34,851 bases of DNA from Planctomycetota bacterium (lineage in GTDB: Bacteria; Planctomycetota; Brocadiia; Brocadiales; Brocadiaceae), in assembly GCA_023261445.1 (NCBI GenBank), contig JAHFOX010000015.1:1-34851 (forward strand), written 5' to 3'. Shown piece after piece: positions 24,099 through 31,972 of the stretch. The notes below the pieces were generated by a model that saw only the letters and a program-made list of their open reading frames with translations, searched no databases and was not told the origin of the DNA. The first letter of the stretch is position 1. Each line of letters opens with the position of its first letter. A program made the position numbers and the translations under genes.

Positions 24099-25592
24099 AT
24101 GAGGTTAAGGTCACTATCTAGCTTACGAAAAATATTGCTTATGATGGTAGCGATATGTTTACCAATAATGGCTTTCCTAGAAGTTTCTAATGGGCAGGAA
24201 AGGAAGATAGAAGCCCTTTATTTAGATTTAGATAAAAAATATCGTATGCCGGAGCAATGGCATGTTCTTCCTTTTGAACTTGAAGATCCTTATAAAAGGA
24301 TTAAAAATGGTCCACCGCTGACCAATGTTATTACTAAGGCTAACGTGGAGTGGATTTCCAGATGGATCGCTAATCCCAAGAAGGTTGTGCCGAATGCAAA
24401 GATGCCTAATCTTGGATTGGATTTTGAGGAAATTAAGGCAGTTATTGCCTTTTTAAGCAGTCTCAAAGAAAAAGAATTGTCGGCAATTACGTGGGATGCT
24501 TTTCTTTTGAAGAAAGAGGATGATCTCTCCGAAGATGAATATGACAAGATGGACAAGATATACAATAATGGGAAAGGTGTTTGGGGTCGTGCCCGTTGTA
24601 CAATCTGCCATCCTATAAAAGGAGTCGGCGGAAATGTTGGGGTAGGTCCCGACCTCGGTGAGATTACGACAAAGATAAATAGGAATTGGTTGTATGATTG
24701 GCTAGGCAACACTAAAAGCCATTTTTCTGATACAATGATGGCGCAATTTAGATTTAATGATAGTGATTTGCGGGGTATCGTCGAATTTGTTATGCGTGAT
24801 ACGCAGTTTATACCAGAAGAAAAAGATGAAGAAGAAGGTGAATCTAAGGAGGCAAAGCAGCCAGAACCAGAAGTTCAGATTTTAACAGAAAAAGAGTTTA
24901 ACAATATTAGAAAAGATACTGCCTTAATTGAAAAAGGAAAAGGTATTGTTGAAAAATCAAGGTGTTTTGTTTGCCACGATATAAAGGGTTTTTCGGAACT
25001 GATGCCTGTAGTGGAGAAAAAACGCGACGGCCTCGCAGGTTTTGAGAAGTTGTTATATGAAATACGTTGTTTGAGTTGCCATCGGATACAGAATAAAGGT
25101 GGAACTTATGCGCCGAATTTGACGATTGCTGGCAGTAAAATAAAAATGAGTTGGGAAAATTCATTTTTACAGGCACCAGATATCATTCGTCCTCTAAGTC
25201 AACAAATGCCCAAGTTTAATTTAACTGAAGAAGACGCTAAAGTAGCGACTGAATATATTGAAAAGAATCTTCATACTAAAGACTCTCTTCCAGATATTTT
25301 TGAAGGTAGTTCGCCCTCGCCTGATGTAATTGCGGCAGGAGAGAAGCTTTTTTACGAAAAGGGTTGTAATACTTGCCATGCGGAAGGGGCTAAAGGCGGC
25401 GGTGTAGTCGGTCCTAATTTGCAAACAGTAGGAGAGCGTTTACAACCTGCATATCTGCTCTATCATTTAAGAAATCCACAACAGGCAAACCCACAAGCAG
25501 TAGAACCAAATTTCGGTTTTTCAGATGAGGAATTAAAGTCACTGGTGGGTTTCTTGGCTGATCATGTAACGAAGAAAGAGGGAAATAAATAA
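24099..25592 (+). CDS. exported tetraheme cytochrome c
   Basis: A 497-residue protein with a signal peptide (~10-32, ending VSNGQ) and four c-type heme sites: CTICH (167), CFVCH (289), CLSCH (324) and CNTCH (423). Hemes 1 and 4 lie in typical domains with GPDL or GPNL after the site. Hemes 2 and 3 are only 35 residues apart, with a short region between them, so that part is not a standard pair of cytochrome c domains. Before the first heme there is a segment (~35-125) that looks like a heme-less cytochrome c-like domain (NAKMPNLGLDFEEIKAVIAF). A Glu-rich linker lies at ~245-265. AAGGAG precedes the ATG. Its stop overlaps the start of the next gene by one base. Confidence 0.87.
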   Translation: MRLRSLSSLRKILLMMVAICLPIMAFLEVSNGQERKIEALYLDLDKKYRMPEQWHVLPFELEDPYKRIKNGPPLTNVITKANVEWISRWIANPKKVVPNAKMPNLGLDFEEIKAVIAFLSSLKEKELSAITWDAFLLKKEDDLSEDEYDKMDKIYNNGKGVWGRARCTICHPIKGVGGNVGVGPDLGEITTKINRNWLYDWLGNTKSHFSDTMMAQFRFNDSDLRGIVEFVMRDTQFIPEEKDEEEGESKEAKQPEPEVQILTEKEFNNIRKDTALIEKGKGIVEKSRCFVCHDIKGFSELMPVVEKKRDGLAGFEKLLYEIRCLSCHRIQNKGGTYAPNLTIAGSKIKMSWENSFLQAPDIIRPLSQQMPKFNLTEEDAKVATEYIEKNLHTKDSLPDIFEGSSPSPDVIAAGEKLFYEKGCNTCHAEGAKGGGVVGPNLQTVGERLQPAYLLYHLRNPQQANPQAVEPNFGFSDEELKSLVGFLADHVTKKEGNK

Positions 25593-26164
25593 TGGGATAT
25601 TTTTTGTCTGGCAAAAAAATTATACTCATAGGTTCGTGTGTCTTGCTGGGTGCTTTAGGTAGTTATGTCATGGCAGAGGACTTAAATTTTTCTCCGCGCG
25701 AACAAATTTTTTTACTGTCTCCCAAAAAGACGTTTGAATATTATTGTTCACCTTGTCATGGGTTCAAAGGTAAAGGAGATGGCACGTTCTTTACCATTGA
25801 TTTAAAACCAAAGCCCAGAAACTTCACAGACGTAGAATATATGAAAAAAAGAACGGACGACCAGCTTGTAAAGTCTATTACAGAAGGTTCTAAAGCGGTT
25901 GATAAATCAAATCTCTGCCCTCCGTGGGGAAAAACACTTACCGAAAAAAGAATCAAGGAGTTGGTGGTTTATATACGAAGTCTTTCGTTGCAGGAGGCAG
26001 AAAAGCCAGTGGTTGCTCAAAAAGGAGCAGTTGTCGCAGAAGAAAAATCCAGTGCGTTTAAATCATCTATGCGATGGCTCTTTCTTATTATAATTACTCT
26101 TGCATTGGCAGTAGGGGCTATTGGTGAGTGGAAGAAACTCAGAAAAGAATCAACACGGCAGTAA
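25592..26164 (+). CDS. monoheme cytochrome c with C-terminal membrane anchor
   Basis: A 190-residue protein: signal peptide (~9-28, ending VMAED), one heme site CSPCHG (from 52) followed by GKGDGTFF, and KPKPRNFTDVEYM, a block also found in the first heme domain of the fused cytochrome at 22475. Lys/Ala-rich linker, then a membrane helix (~161-180) and a basic end. The expected Met ligand of the usual MPxW type is not obvious; SNLCPPWGKTLT occupies that place, with a Cys instead of Met. The ATG overlaps the stop of the tetraheme gene (TAATG), so translation is coupled. Last cytochrome of the run, 20 bases before the stress-protein gene. Confidence 0.85.
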   Translation: MGYFLSGKKIILIGSCVLLGALGSYVMAEDLNFSPREQIFLLSPKKTFEYYCSPCHGFKGKGDGTFFTIDLKPKPRNFTDVEYMKKRTDDQLVKSITEGSKAVDKSNLCPPWGKTLTEKRIKELVVYIRSLSLQEAEKPVVAQKGAVVAEEKSSAFKSSMRWLFLIIITLALAVGAIGEWKKLRKESTRQ

Positions 26165-26184
26165 AAAAATAAGTCAACTTCTCT

Positions 26185-27516
26185 ATGTACAAAAAAATAT
26201 TAATTGCAATTGATAATTCACGCCATTCTAATTACTGCATTGATTTAGGAATTAACATATCTAAGAAATTTAACTCTCATCTCGTGGGATGCCATGTCTA
26301 TGATGCGTCGTTACATCAGAAACGGTTTCGCGATATGGAAAAGGGTTTACCGCCGCAGTATCAAGACGAAGATGTGCTTAAACGCCAGCGTGACCTTCAT
26401 ACCTCTCTGATTAACCTTGGTCTCAAGTTGATTTCTGAATCCTACTTGGATGTGTTTACCAGAAAATGCCGTGAAGCATCAGTTTCACATGAATCTCGTT
26501 TGTTGGAAGGCAAGAACTATTCTGAAATTATAAAAGAAGTACATAATAATCATTACGACCTTGTGATTATGGGAGTGTTAGGGTTGGCGGCAGTAAATGA
26601 AAGTATAATTGGAAGTGTTTGTGAACGTGTTGTTAGACGTATTACGACAGACGTCCTTGTGGTAAAAAATAGGTGTTTAGATGGAAAGGTTGTGATTGCA
26701 GTAGATGGAAGTACGCCGTCTTCTGCTGGTGTAAAATCTGCCATTAATTTTGCAAAATCATTCGATTTAAAACTTACTGCGGTCTCTGTATTTGATCCGC
26801 ATTACCATCGTGTTGCCTTTGAAAGTATAGCCAAGGTGCTTTCTAAAGAAGCAGGGCAGATTTTCAGGTTTCGAGAGCAGGAGACATTGCATGAGGAAAT
26901 TATTGATAAAGGTTTAGCAAAGATATACCGGAATCATTTAGACCATGCAAATCTTGAGGCAAAGGACGCTGGTATCGGGATTGATACTGTTTTAATGGAT
27001 GGCAAGCCATATGATAAGATTCTAAAATATGTAAATAACGAAAAACCTTCATTGTTAATTTTGGGACGTACAGGAGTCCACAATACTAATGGATTAGATA
27101 TTGGCAGTACCACAGAAAACTTACTAAGGCTGGCTCCTTGCAATGTTTTATTAATAGGTGGAATAGAGAAAAAAGTTGATGTATCCGTCGCGCATTCTGG
27201 CTATGTTGAATTGGGAGGCGAAAAAGAACGTGTGATCAATGCATACAATCAATCGTGTAATGGAAAAGATTTTTTTAAGTTTCTTGAGAGCAATCAAGAA
27301 GTTAACAAAAAATCTATCGTAAAATCACACAATTCTGTAGTTTGGACAAAAGAAGCCCAAACACAAACAGCCCGTATTCCTTCGTTTATAAGAGATGTGG
27401 TAAGGATGAAAATTGAGGAGTATGCTCAGGAGAAAGGTTGTCAGGAGATAACTACCCAGATTGTTAATGAGGCACGGTCAAAACTTATAAACGATAGTTC
27501 ATTCCATAAAATTTGA
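26185..27516 (+). CDS. tandem universal-stress (USP) protein with C-terminal PCP_red-like domain
   Basis: A cytoplasmic 443-residue protein without signal peptide. Two USP domains: the first begins MYKKILIAIDNS and has the ATP-binding pattern G-2x-G-9x-G-S in GVLGLAAVNESIIGS; the second begins KVVIAVDGS and has the same pattern in GRTGVHNTNGLDIGS. Both copies therefore look nucleotide-binding. After a low-complexity linker (~330-385) the end reads WTKEAQTQTARIPSFIRD then MKIEEYAQEKGCQEITTQ. That resembles the small helical domain at the C-terminus of light-independent protochlorophyllide reductase subunit B (PCP_red), here without that enzyme. It lies between the cytochromes and nxrC; its TGA stop falls within the -35 of the next promoter. 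Role: possibly sensing or maturation for the NXR complex; not established. Confidence 0.83.
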   Translation: MYKKILIAIDNSRHSNYCIDLGINISKKFNSHLVGCHVYDASLHQKRFRDMEKGLPPQYQDEDVLKRQRDLHTSLINLGLKLISESYLDVFTRKCREASVSHESRLLEGKNYSEIIKEVHNNHYDLVIMGVLGLAAVNESIIGSVCERVVRRITTDVLVVKNRCLDGKVVIAVDGSTPSSAGVKSAINFAKSFDLKLTAVSVFDPHYHRVAFESIAKVLSKEAGQIFRFREQETLHEEIIDKGLAKIYRNHLDHANLEAKDAGIGIDTVLMDGKPYDKILKYVNNEKPSLLILGRTGVHNTNGLDIGSTTENLLRLAPCNVLLIGGIEKKVDVSVAHSGYVELGGEKERVINAYNQSCNGKDFFKFLESNQEVNKKSIVKSHNSVVWTKEAQTQTARIPSFIRDVVRMKIEEYAQEKGCQEITTQIVNEARSKLINDSSFHKI

Positions 27517-27541
27517 CAAACAATGACTTGTATTGTAAAAT
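27513..27541 (+). promoter_or_regulatory. nxr operon promoter
   Basis: TTGACA (27513-27518), 17-base spacer, TAAAAT (27536-27541). It overlaps the stop codon of the USP gene. The -35 continues AAC, as at 13706 and 17446. RNA start predicted near 27548, leaving ~375 bases of leader before nxrC. Confidence 0.55.
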
Positions 27542-27923
27542 TTACGGCAGATGTTATAGTAAATGTCGATAGTGAATTTTATTGTTCGAAGTTGCAGGAT
27601 TTGTAAAAACAAGTTAAATAATAACAGGTATTTAGATTAATAAGTGATTGTAATTGTTTTGGGTGTGGTTTCTTGTTTGCATTAAATATTTCAATAAAGA
27701 AATGCTAATTTGAAACCATGCAGAAAATATTTGGAACGAGTATTTTCTCTAGTATAGTGGTAGTAAACAACTAAGGTGAGGGTTTCTTTAATTGTCGGTT
27801 GACTTGAAATTGGGAACGGTATTTGCCACTCATTTAGTATAAGATAAGTGTGCAATAACTTTATATATAACTGTTAATCGTAAATAGGTTTTGAGAGTAG
27901 GGATTTTTAAAAGGAGACGTATT
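27542..27923 (+). other. long 5' leader of the nxr operon with a dyad hairpin
   Basis: No credible gene. TGGTTTC (27666-27672) pairs perfectly with GAAACCA (27712-27718), and inside it GCATT (27679-27683) pairs with AATGC (27701-27705), symmetrically placed. This gives an extended stem-loop of 53 bases without a T-run. AAGGAG at 27911-27916 is the nxrC ribosome binding site. A second, weaker promoter closer to nxrC cannot be excluded. Confidence 0.45.
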
Positions 27924-28898
27924 ATGATTAAAGGGTTTTCGTTGTTTAAATTGTGTGGTGTAACCCTGCTTGGTTCTGTCTTTCTTAGTATGGCATTGTT
28001 CGCGGCCGAGGAAACAGCACCGGGTGTGAAAGGGATGAGTGAAGAGGAATTTACCCCTACTAAAGAGGTATTAACTGTTAAATACGTACAAATGGATAAA
28101 CCTTATCACATGGACGTAGAATCACTAAAAGGCGCTTTTAAGGATGCCGGTGCGGTTAAGGTTACTCTTCAGAAACAGGACAAGGCATTTCCTAATGGTG
28201 GGGGTTCTGTAAGCGGCGCAGAAGTGAAAGCGATACATGATGGGTTAACAGTTTATTTCCAAATTACGTGGAATGATCCAACAAAGAATGCAAGAGCAAT
28301 AGCAGTTCAGGAGTTCAGGGATGCCGTGGCTTTAATGTTTCCTTTAGGTTCTGTTGAGATAACTCCTGCTGAACATTTTAGCCCGAGGATGGGTGATAGG
28401 GAAAAACCTGTGAACTTATGGCATTGGAAAGCAGATTGGGAGGCTGACTTGCTTGTTAAGGGCGAGTTAGAAGATGTTGAAGCACAGTATCCCAATATGC
28501 ACGATGATTTTAATTTGAATCCTTATAGCGCATATTATCACAGGGAATTGATAACAAGCGTGGAAGTCTTATCGGGAGGAAGAGCTGCCAATAATTTGCT
28601 TTCTCAACCTGGCAGGGGTAGAACGGTTGAGGATTTAAATGCAGAAGGTTTTGGAACACTTACTACGCAAGAACATCAAGATGTAAACGGATGCAGCCAT
28701 TATGAGGAGGGTGCATGGACTGTAATTATATATCGTTCGCTGATTACAGACGATCCGCATGATGTGCAATTTGTTCCCGGTGGAAATTCATATTTCAATA
28801 TGGCTGTGTGGAATGGCGGAGAACAGGATAGGAATGGGCAAAAGAATATTTCTTCTCAATGGCATCCCATAACACTTGAAAGAGTTGCTTGGCAATAG
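27924..28898 (+). CDS. nxrC: nitrite oxidoreductase subunit C (heme-b gamma subunit)
   Basis: Probable electron-exit subunit of nitrite oxidoreductase, exported. The 324-residue protein has a signal peptide (~8-28, ending LFAAEE) and an ethylbenzene dehydrogenase gamma-type domain: FRDAVALMFPLG, MGDREKPVNLWHWKADWEAD and the MAVWNGGEQDRNGQKNISS ending. No CxxCH is present, consistent with heme b, not c. Start: ATG 27924 with AAGGAG 8 bases upstream; the longer frame to 27891 begins without one. Followed by nxrB after 39 bases with a strong Shine-Dalgarno. Sequence and gene order agree with Kuenenia NxrC. The paralogous domain fused to cytochrome c at 22475 makes this locus carry two such modules. 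Confidence 0.9.
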   Translation: MIKGFSLFKLCGVTLLGSVFLSMALFAAEETAPGVKGMSEEEFTPTKEVLTVKYVQMDKPYHMDVESLKGAFKDAGAVKVTLQKQDKAFPNGGGSVSGAEVKAIHDGLTVYFQITWNDPTKNARAIAVQEFRDAVALMFPLGSVEITPAEHFSPRMGDREKPVNLWHWKADWEADLLVKGELEDVEAQYPNMHDDFNLNPYSAYYHRELITSVEVLSGGRAANNLLSQPGRGRTVEDLNAEGFGTLTTQEHQDVNGCSHYEEGAWTVIIYRSLITDDPHDVQFVPGGNSYFNMAVWNGGEQDRNGQKNISSQWHPITLERVAWQ

Positions 28899-28937
28899 AT
28901 TACTCTGGAAAAAAGACATTAAAGGAGGGTTGAAAAA

Positions 28938-30149
28938 ATGACATTAGTACACAACTGGCATTTAGGGAGACGTATGGAATATCCCTATTTTGAATCCAGA
29001 CCAAAACGGCAATTTGCAGCCGTGTTTAACATCAACAGATGTATTGCCTGTCAGACATGCACCATGGCCTGTAAGAGTGCGTGGACTTATAACAAGGGTC
29101 AGGAACATATGTGGTGGAATAATGTGGAGACCAAACCGTATGGCGGTTATCCACAATCCTGGGATGTGAAAACGCTAAAGTTGATTGATAATGGTGAGAA
29201 TACTTGGTACACAGATGAAAAAGACGAAAAATTATCTCCCTATGGAGTATATGAGGGTGATACGATATTTGAGGCAGCCGCAAAGAAGAACCTCAATCAG
29301 TGGGCTGTTGGATATATTCCTGAAGATAAAGAATGGAGGTCTCCAAATTTTGGAGAGGATGTTGCGAAGAGTAATAAGCCAGATGAACATTCATCGCTGC
29401 CAGAACACAGTCGGTGGTTCTTCTATATTCAGAGACTTTGCAACCATTGTACTTATCCGGGTTGTTTAGCGGCCTGTCCCAGGAAGGCTATATATAAGAG
29501 AAAAGAAGATGGAATTGTTCTTATTGATCAGAAAAGGTGCAGAGGTTACAGAAAATGCGTAGAGCAGTGCCCATACAAGAAACCAATGTTTAGAGGCTTA
29601 ACAAGGGTAAGCGAAAAGTGTATTGCCTGTTATCCCAGGATTGAAGGACGAGATCCGATAACAAAAGGGCGTCCCATGGAAACCAGATGTATGGCGGCCT
29701 GTGTAGGCCAAATTCGTCTGCAAGGATTCTTGGATGATAATCCAAAAAACCCAGTCACATGGTTAATCAAGCATGATAAGCTGGCATTACCACTTTATCC
29801 ACAGTTTGGGACAGAGCCGAATATTTATTACATTCCGCCAAGATGGGCACCGAGGTCATATTTAAGACAAATGTTTGGTCCTGGTGTAGATGAAGCAATT
29901 GATAAATTTATGGTACCTTCTCGTGAAAGACTAGCGGTTATGTCATTGTTTAGGATGACACAATCCATTATATTTGAATATAAGATTGAAGAAGGTCCAA
30001 AGGTTTTTGAGACGATGATTCACGGCAAGAAGTTTGAGATGTATAATGATACAGTTATTGGATATGGTGAGGATGGACAAGAAATTGTGAGAACTACCAT
30101 AGAAGAACCTGTCCATATCAGAGATCCGAAGCATTACAATTCAATTTAG
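28938..30149 (+). CDS. nxrB: nitrite oxidoreductase subunit B (iron-sulfur)
   Basis: Passes electrons from NxrA to NxrC through four iron-sulfur clusters. The 403-residue protein has four Cys-rich motifs: CIACQTCTMAC (from 35), CNHCTYPGCLAACP (from 168), CRGYRKCVEQCP (from 201) and CIACYPRIEG (from 228), completed by CMAACVGQ. This is the NarH/DMSO-reductase type II beta-subunit arrangement. There is no signal peptide, consistent with co-export on the Tat signal of NxrA. A strong AAAGGAGGG precedes the ATG. Adjoins the TorD-like gene (14 bases). The early sequence WHLGRRMEYPYFESRPKRQ agrees with NxrB of anammox and Nitrospira, so substrate assignment rests on family and on the locus as a whole. 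Confidence 0.95.
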   Translation: MTLVHNWHLGRRMEYPYFESRPKRQFAAVFNINRCIACQTCTMACKSAWTYNKGQEHMWWNNVETKPYGGYPQSWDVKTLKLIDNGENTWYTDEKDEKLSPYGVYEGDTIFEAAAKKNLNQWAVGYIPEDKEWRSPNFGEDVAKSNKPDEHSSLPEHSRWFFYIQRLCNHCTYPGCLAACPRKAIYKRKEDGIVLIDQKRCRGYRKCVEQCPYKKPMFRGLTRVSEKCIACYPRIEGRDPITKGRPMETRCMAACVGQIRLQGFLDDNPKNPVTWLIKHDKLALPLYPQFGTEPNIYYIPPRWAPRSYLRQMFGPGVDEAIDKFMVPSRERLAVMSLFRMTQSIIFEYKIEEGPKVFETMIHGKKFEMYNDTVIGYGEDGQEIVRTTIEEPVHIRDPKHYNSI

Positions 30150-30163
30150 AATTGAGGTTTATT

Positions 30164-30958
30164 ATGGGCGTTGATAGCACTAGTTTTTCAGATCAACAAG
30201 TTGCATCCGGCGTAGTGAATTTGCTTGCACGGAGCGCAATGTATCAGATTTTGTCCGCGTGCTTTCTTTACCCCGAAGAGGAAAACCTTTCGATATTGAA
30301 AAGTCCAGATTTTCAGGAACATGCGAAGGATTTGATGCTGTGTTATGAGGGTGTCGACGATGGTGCAGGGTTAAAAAGATGTTTGAATGAAGTACAGGAA
30401 TTGTACGGAAATGCAAACATCGAAACTTTACAAAGGATATATCAGTGTGTTGTCGGACACACCATGTCTAAAGAGTGTCCTTTATACGAAACCCAATATG
30501 GCGCAGCCCATGTGTATCAGCAAGTTCATGAGTTGGGTGATATTCAGGGTTTTTATAAGGCTTTTGGCTTGGATATCTCTGATGTAGAGAAGGAACGTTG
30601 CGATCATGTAAGTGTGGAGTTGGAATTTATACACTTTTTGTTGTACAAACAAGCATACGCTCTGGAAAACCACGGAGATGAAAAGGTGCAGATATGCGTG
30701 GATGCGCAAAAGAAGTTTTTGAAAGAGCATATAGGGAAATGGGTGCCTCTTTTTGCGGTACTTTTTAGCAGGAAGGCAGGAGAAGGTTTTTATTGTGCAT
30801 TATCTGCCCTGACAAAGGAGTTTTTAAGGCTGGAAATGAAGTTGATGGATATTAAAACTGAGATTTATAAGGAGTCCGATCTCAATCAGGAAGCGGTGGC
30901 TGGCGCCTCTGATGAATGTTTATCCTGTGCTTCTTCTGAAGATTTCAATGAGGAATAG
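30164..30958 (+). CDS. TorD/NarJ-type molybdoenzyme chaperone
   Basis: Cytoplasmic chaperone likely to bind NxrA, aid molybdopterin insertion and hold it back from Tat export until folded. The 264-residue all-helical protein has the family hallmarks: LLARSAMYQILSACFLYPEE near the N-terminus, CPLYETQYG with the family's P-x-Y-E block, then a helix EFIHFLLYKQAYAL and a DAQKKFLKEHIGKWVPLFA segment. The tail is acidic with two Cys (CLSCASSEDFNEE). Start ATG 30164 has GAGG six bases upstream; an in-frame TTG at 30152 is less likely. Between nxrB and the HExxH gene (2-base gap), in the nxr operon. Confidence 0.88.
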   Translation: MGVDSTSFSDQQVASGVVNLLARSAMYQILSACFLYPEEENLSILKSPDFQEHAKDLMLCYEGVDDGAGLKRCLNEVQELYGNANIETLQRIYQCVVGHTMSKECPLYETQYGAAHVYQQVHELGDIQGFYKAFGLDISDVEKERCDHVSVELEFIHFLLYKQAYALENHGDEKVQICVDAQKKFLKEHIGKWVPLFAVLFSRKAGEGFYCALSALTKEFLRLEMKLMDIKTEIYKESDLNQEAVAGASDECLSCASSEDFNEE

Positions 30959-30960
30959 AT

Positions 30961-31914
30961 ATGAGACTCGAATTTGACCCAAGTTTAATTGAAGAAGTAA
31001 TATTTGGAGAATTAAAGGACAGGGAAGAAAAAGGGGATTTTGCTCTTACTGCTGAATATCATTCATATACCGACTCTATATATGAGAATTTCCATTCGGA
31101 CGATAGGCCGTCTCAGTTTAGAAAAGTTGAATGGAATTTCTTTAAAAAACTCGAGTTACCGAAGGTAATAAAAGAGATTTTTGATGAATTTCCTGAGCTT
31201 GAAGGAAAGGCCGGTGGGGGCGTGATTGCAAAGGCAGTGAATCCTTTTGACGAAGGTTCTTATCTTACAAAAGGGATGAACCAGGAGGCTGGCCAAAAAA
31301 GGATTGTTGTCAAGTTGCTATCAGACCGCTTCCAGGAAATTTCCTATCTGAGAAAATTAGTCAGGCATGAATTGATGCATGCCTCTGACATGCTTAGCGA
31401 ATCATACGGCTATCGTGATGAACGACTCGGTGGTAATCCTATGGAAGAAAGTATCGTCAAGGAGCGATATTGTACTTTCTGGGATATTTTTGTCGATAGC
31501 CGATTAATCAGGAAAGGGAAAGAAACGCCGTTTGATAAAGATTGGAGATATAGAGAATTTGAAGCACTCTATAAAAAATTTCCTGACGATGTAAAAATTG
31601 CTATTTTTGATGTCCTCTGGCAAGATGAAAGTTTGACACACGATAAGATATTAGGTCTGGCAAAGGATGTGAATGAGGTGATAAAGATTTCTGAAGGCAT
31701 GCCTATTAGGCATGCCGCCAAAAAGAAAAAGTCAATTTTGCCGGGTGCCCAATGTCCTCTCTGTCAATTTCGTACTTATCGTTGGGCGGAAAATATTGAA
31801 CAAGATGCTTACCTTGTGGATGCAATCAAAAAGGATTTTACCGGCTGGGAACCGGAAGATGGCGTATGTGTTCAATGTACTGAGGCTTATAAGATAAGAA
31901 GTATTGTTTGTTAA
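30961..31914 (+). CDS. putative zinc protein: HExxH motif plus C-terminal zinc ribbon, nxr operon
   Basis: Unrecognised family. The 317-residue protein has no signal peptide and no membrane helix. Two metal-site patterns are visible: HELMH at 136-140 (HExxH, gluzincin/metzincin-like) within RKLVRHELMHASDMLSESYG, and four Cys as CPLC (265, 268) and CVQC (303, 306), giving a likely zinc ribbon; the last residue is also Cys (317). AGGAA before the ATG at 30961 and a 2-base gap to the TorD-like gene indicate coupled translation. Followed by nxrA after 58 bases. It may be a maturation protease or assembly factor for NXR, for example trimming or quality control before export. HExxH alone does not prove a protease; Asp144, Glu148 and Tyr150 are possible additional residues. 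Confidence 0.6.
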   Translation: MRLEFDPSLIEEVIFGELKDREEKGDFALTAEYHSYTDSIYENFHSDDRPSQFRKVEWNFFKKLELPKVIKEIFDEFPELEGKAGGGVIAKAVNPFDEGSYLTKGMNQEAGQKRIVVKLLSDRFQEISYLRKLVRHELMHASDMLSESYGYRDERLGGNPMEESIVKERYCTFWDIFVDSRLIRKGKETPFDKDWRYREFEALYKKFPDDVKIAIFDVLWQDESLTHDKILGLAKDVNEVIKISEGMPIRHAAKKKKSILPGAQCPLCQFRTYRWAENIEQDAYLVDAIKKDFTGWEPEDGVCVQCTEAYKIRSIVC

Positions 31915-31972
31915 TATATATGGTTAAAACTTTTTATATAAATTGTTTTAAATTGAGAAAGGAGTAGGAAAT

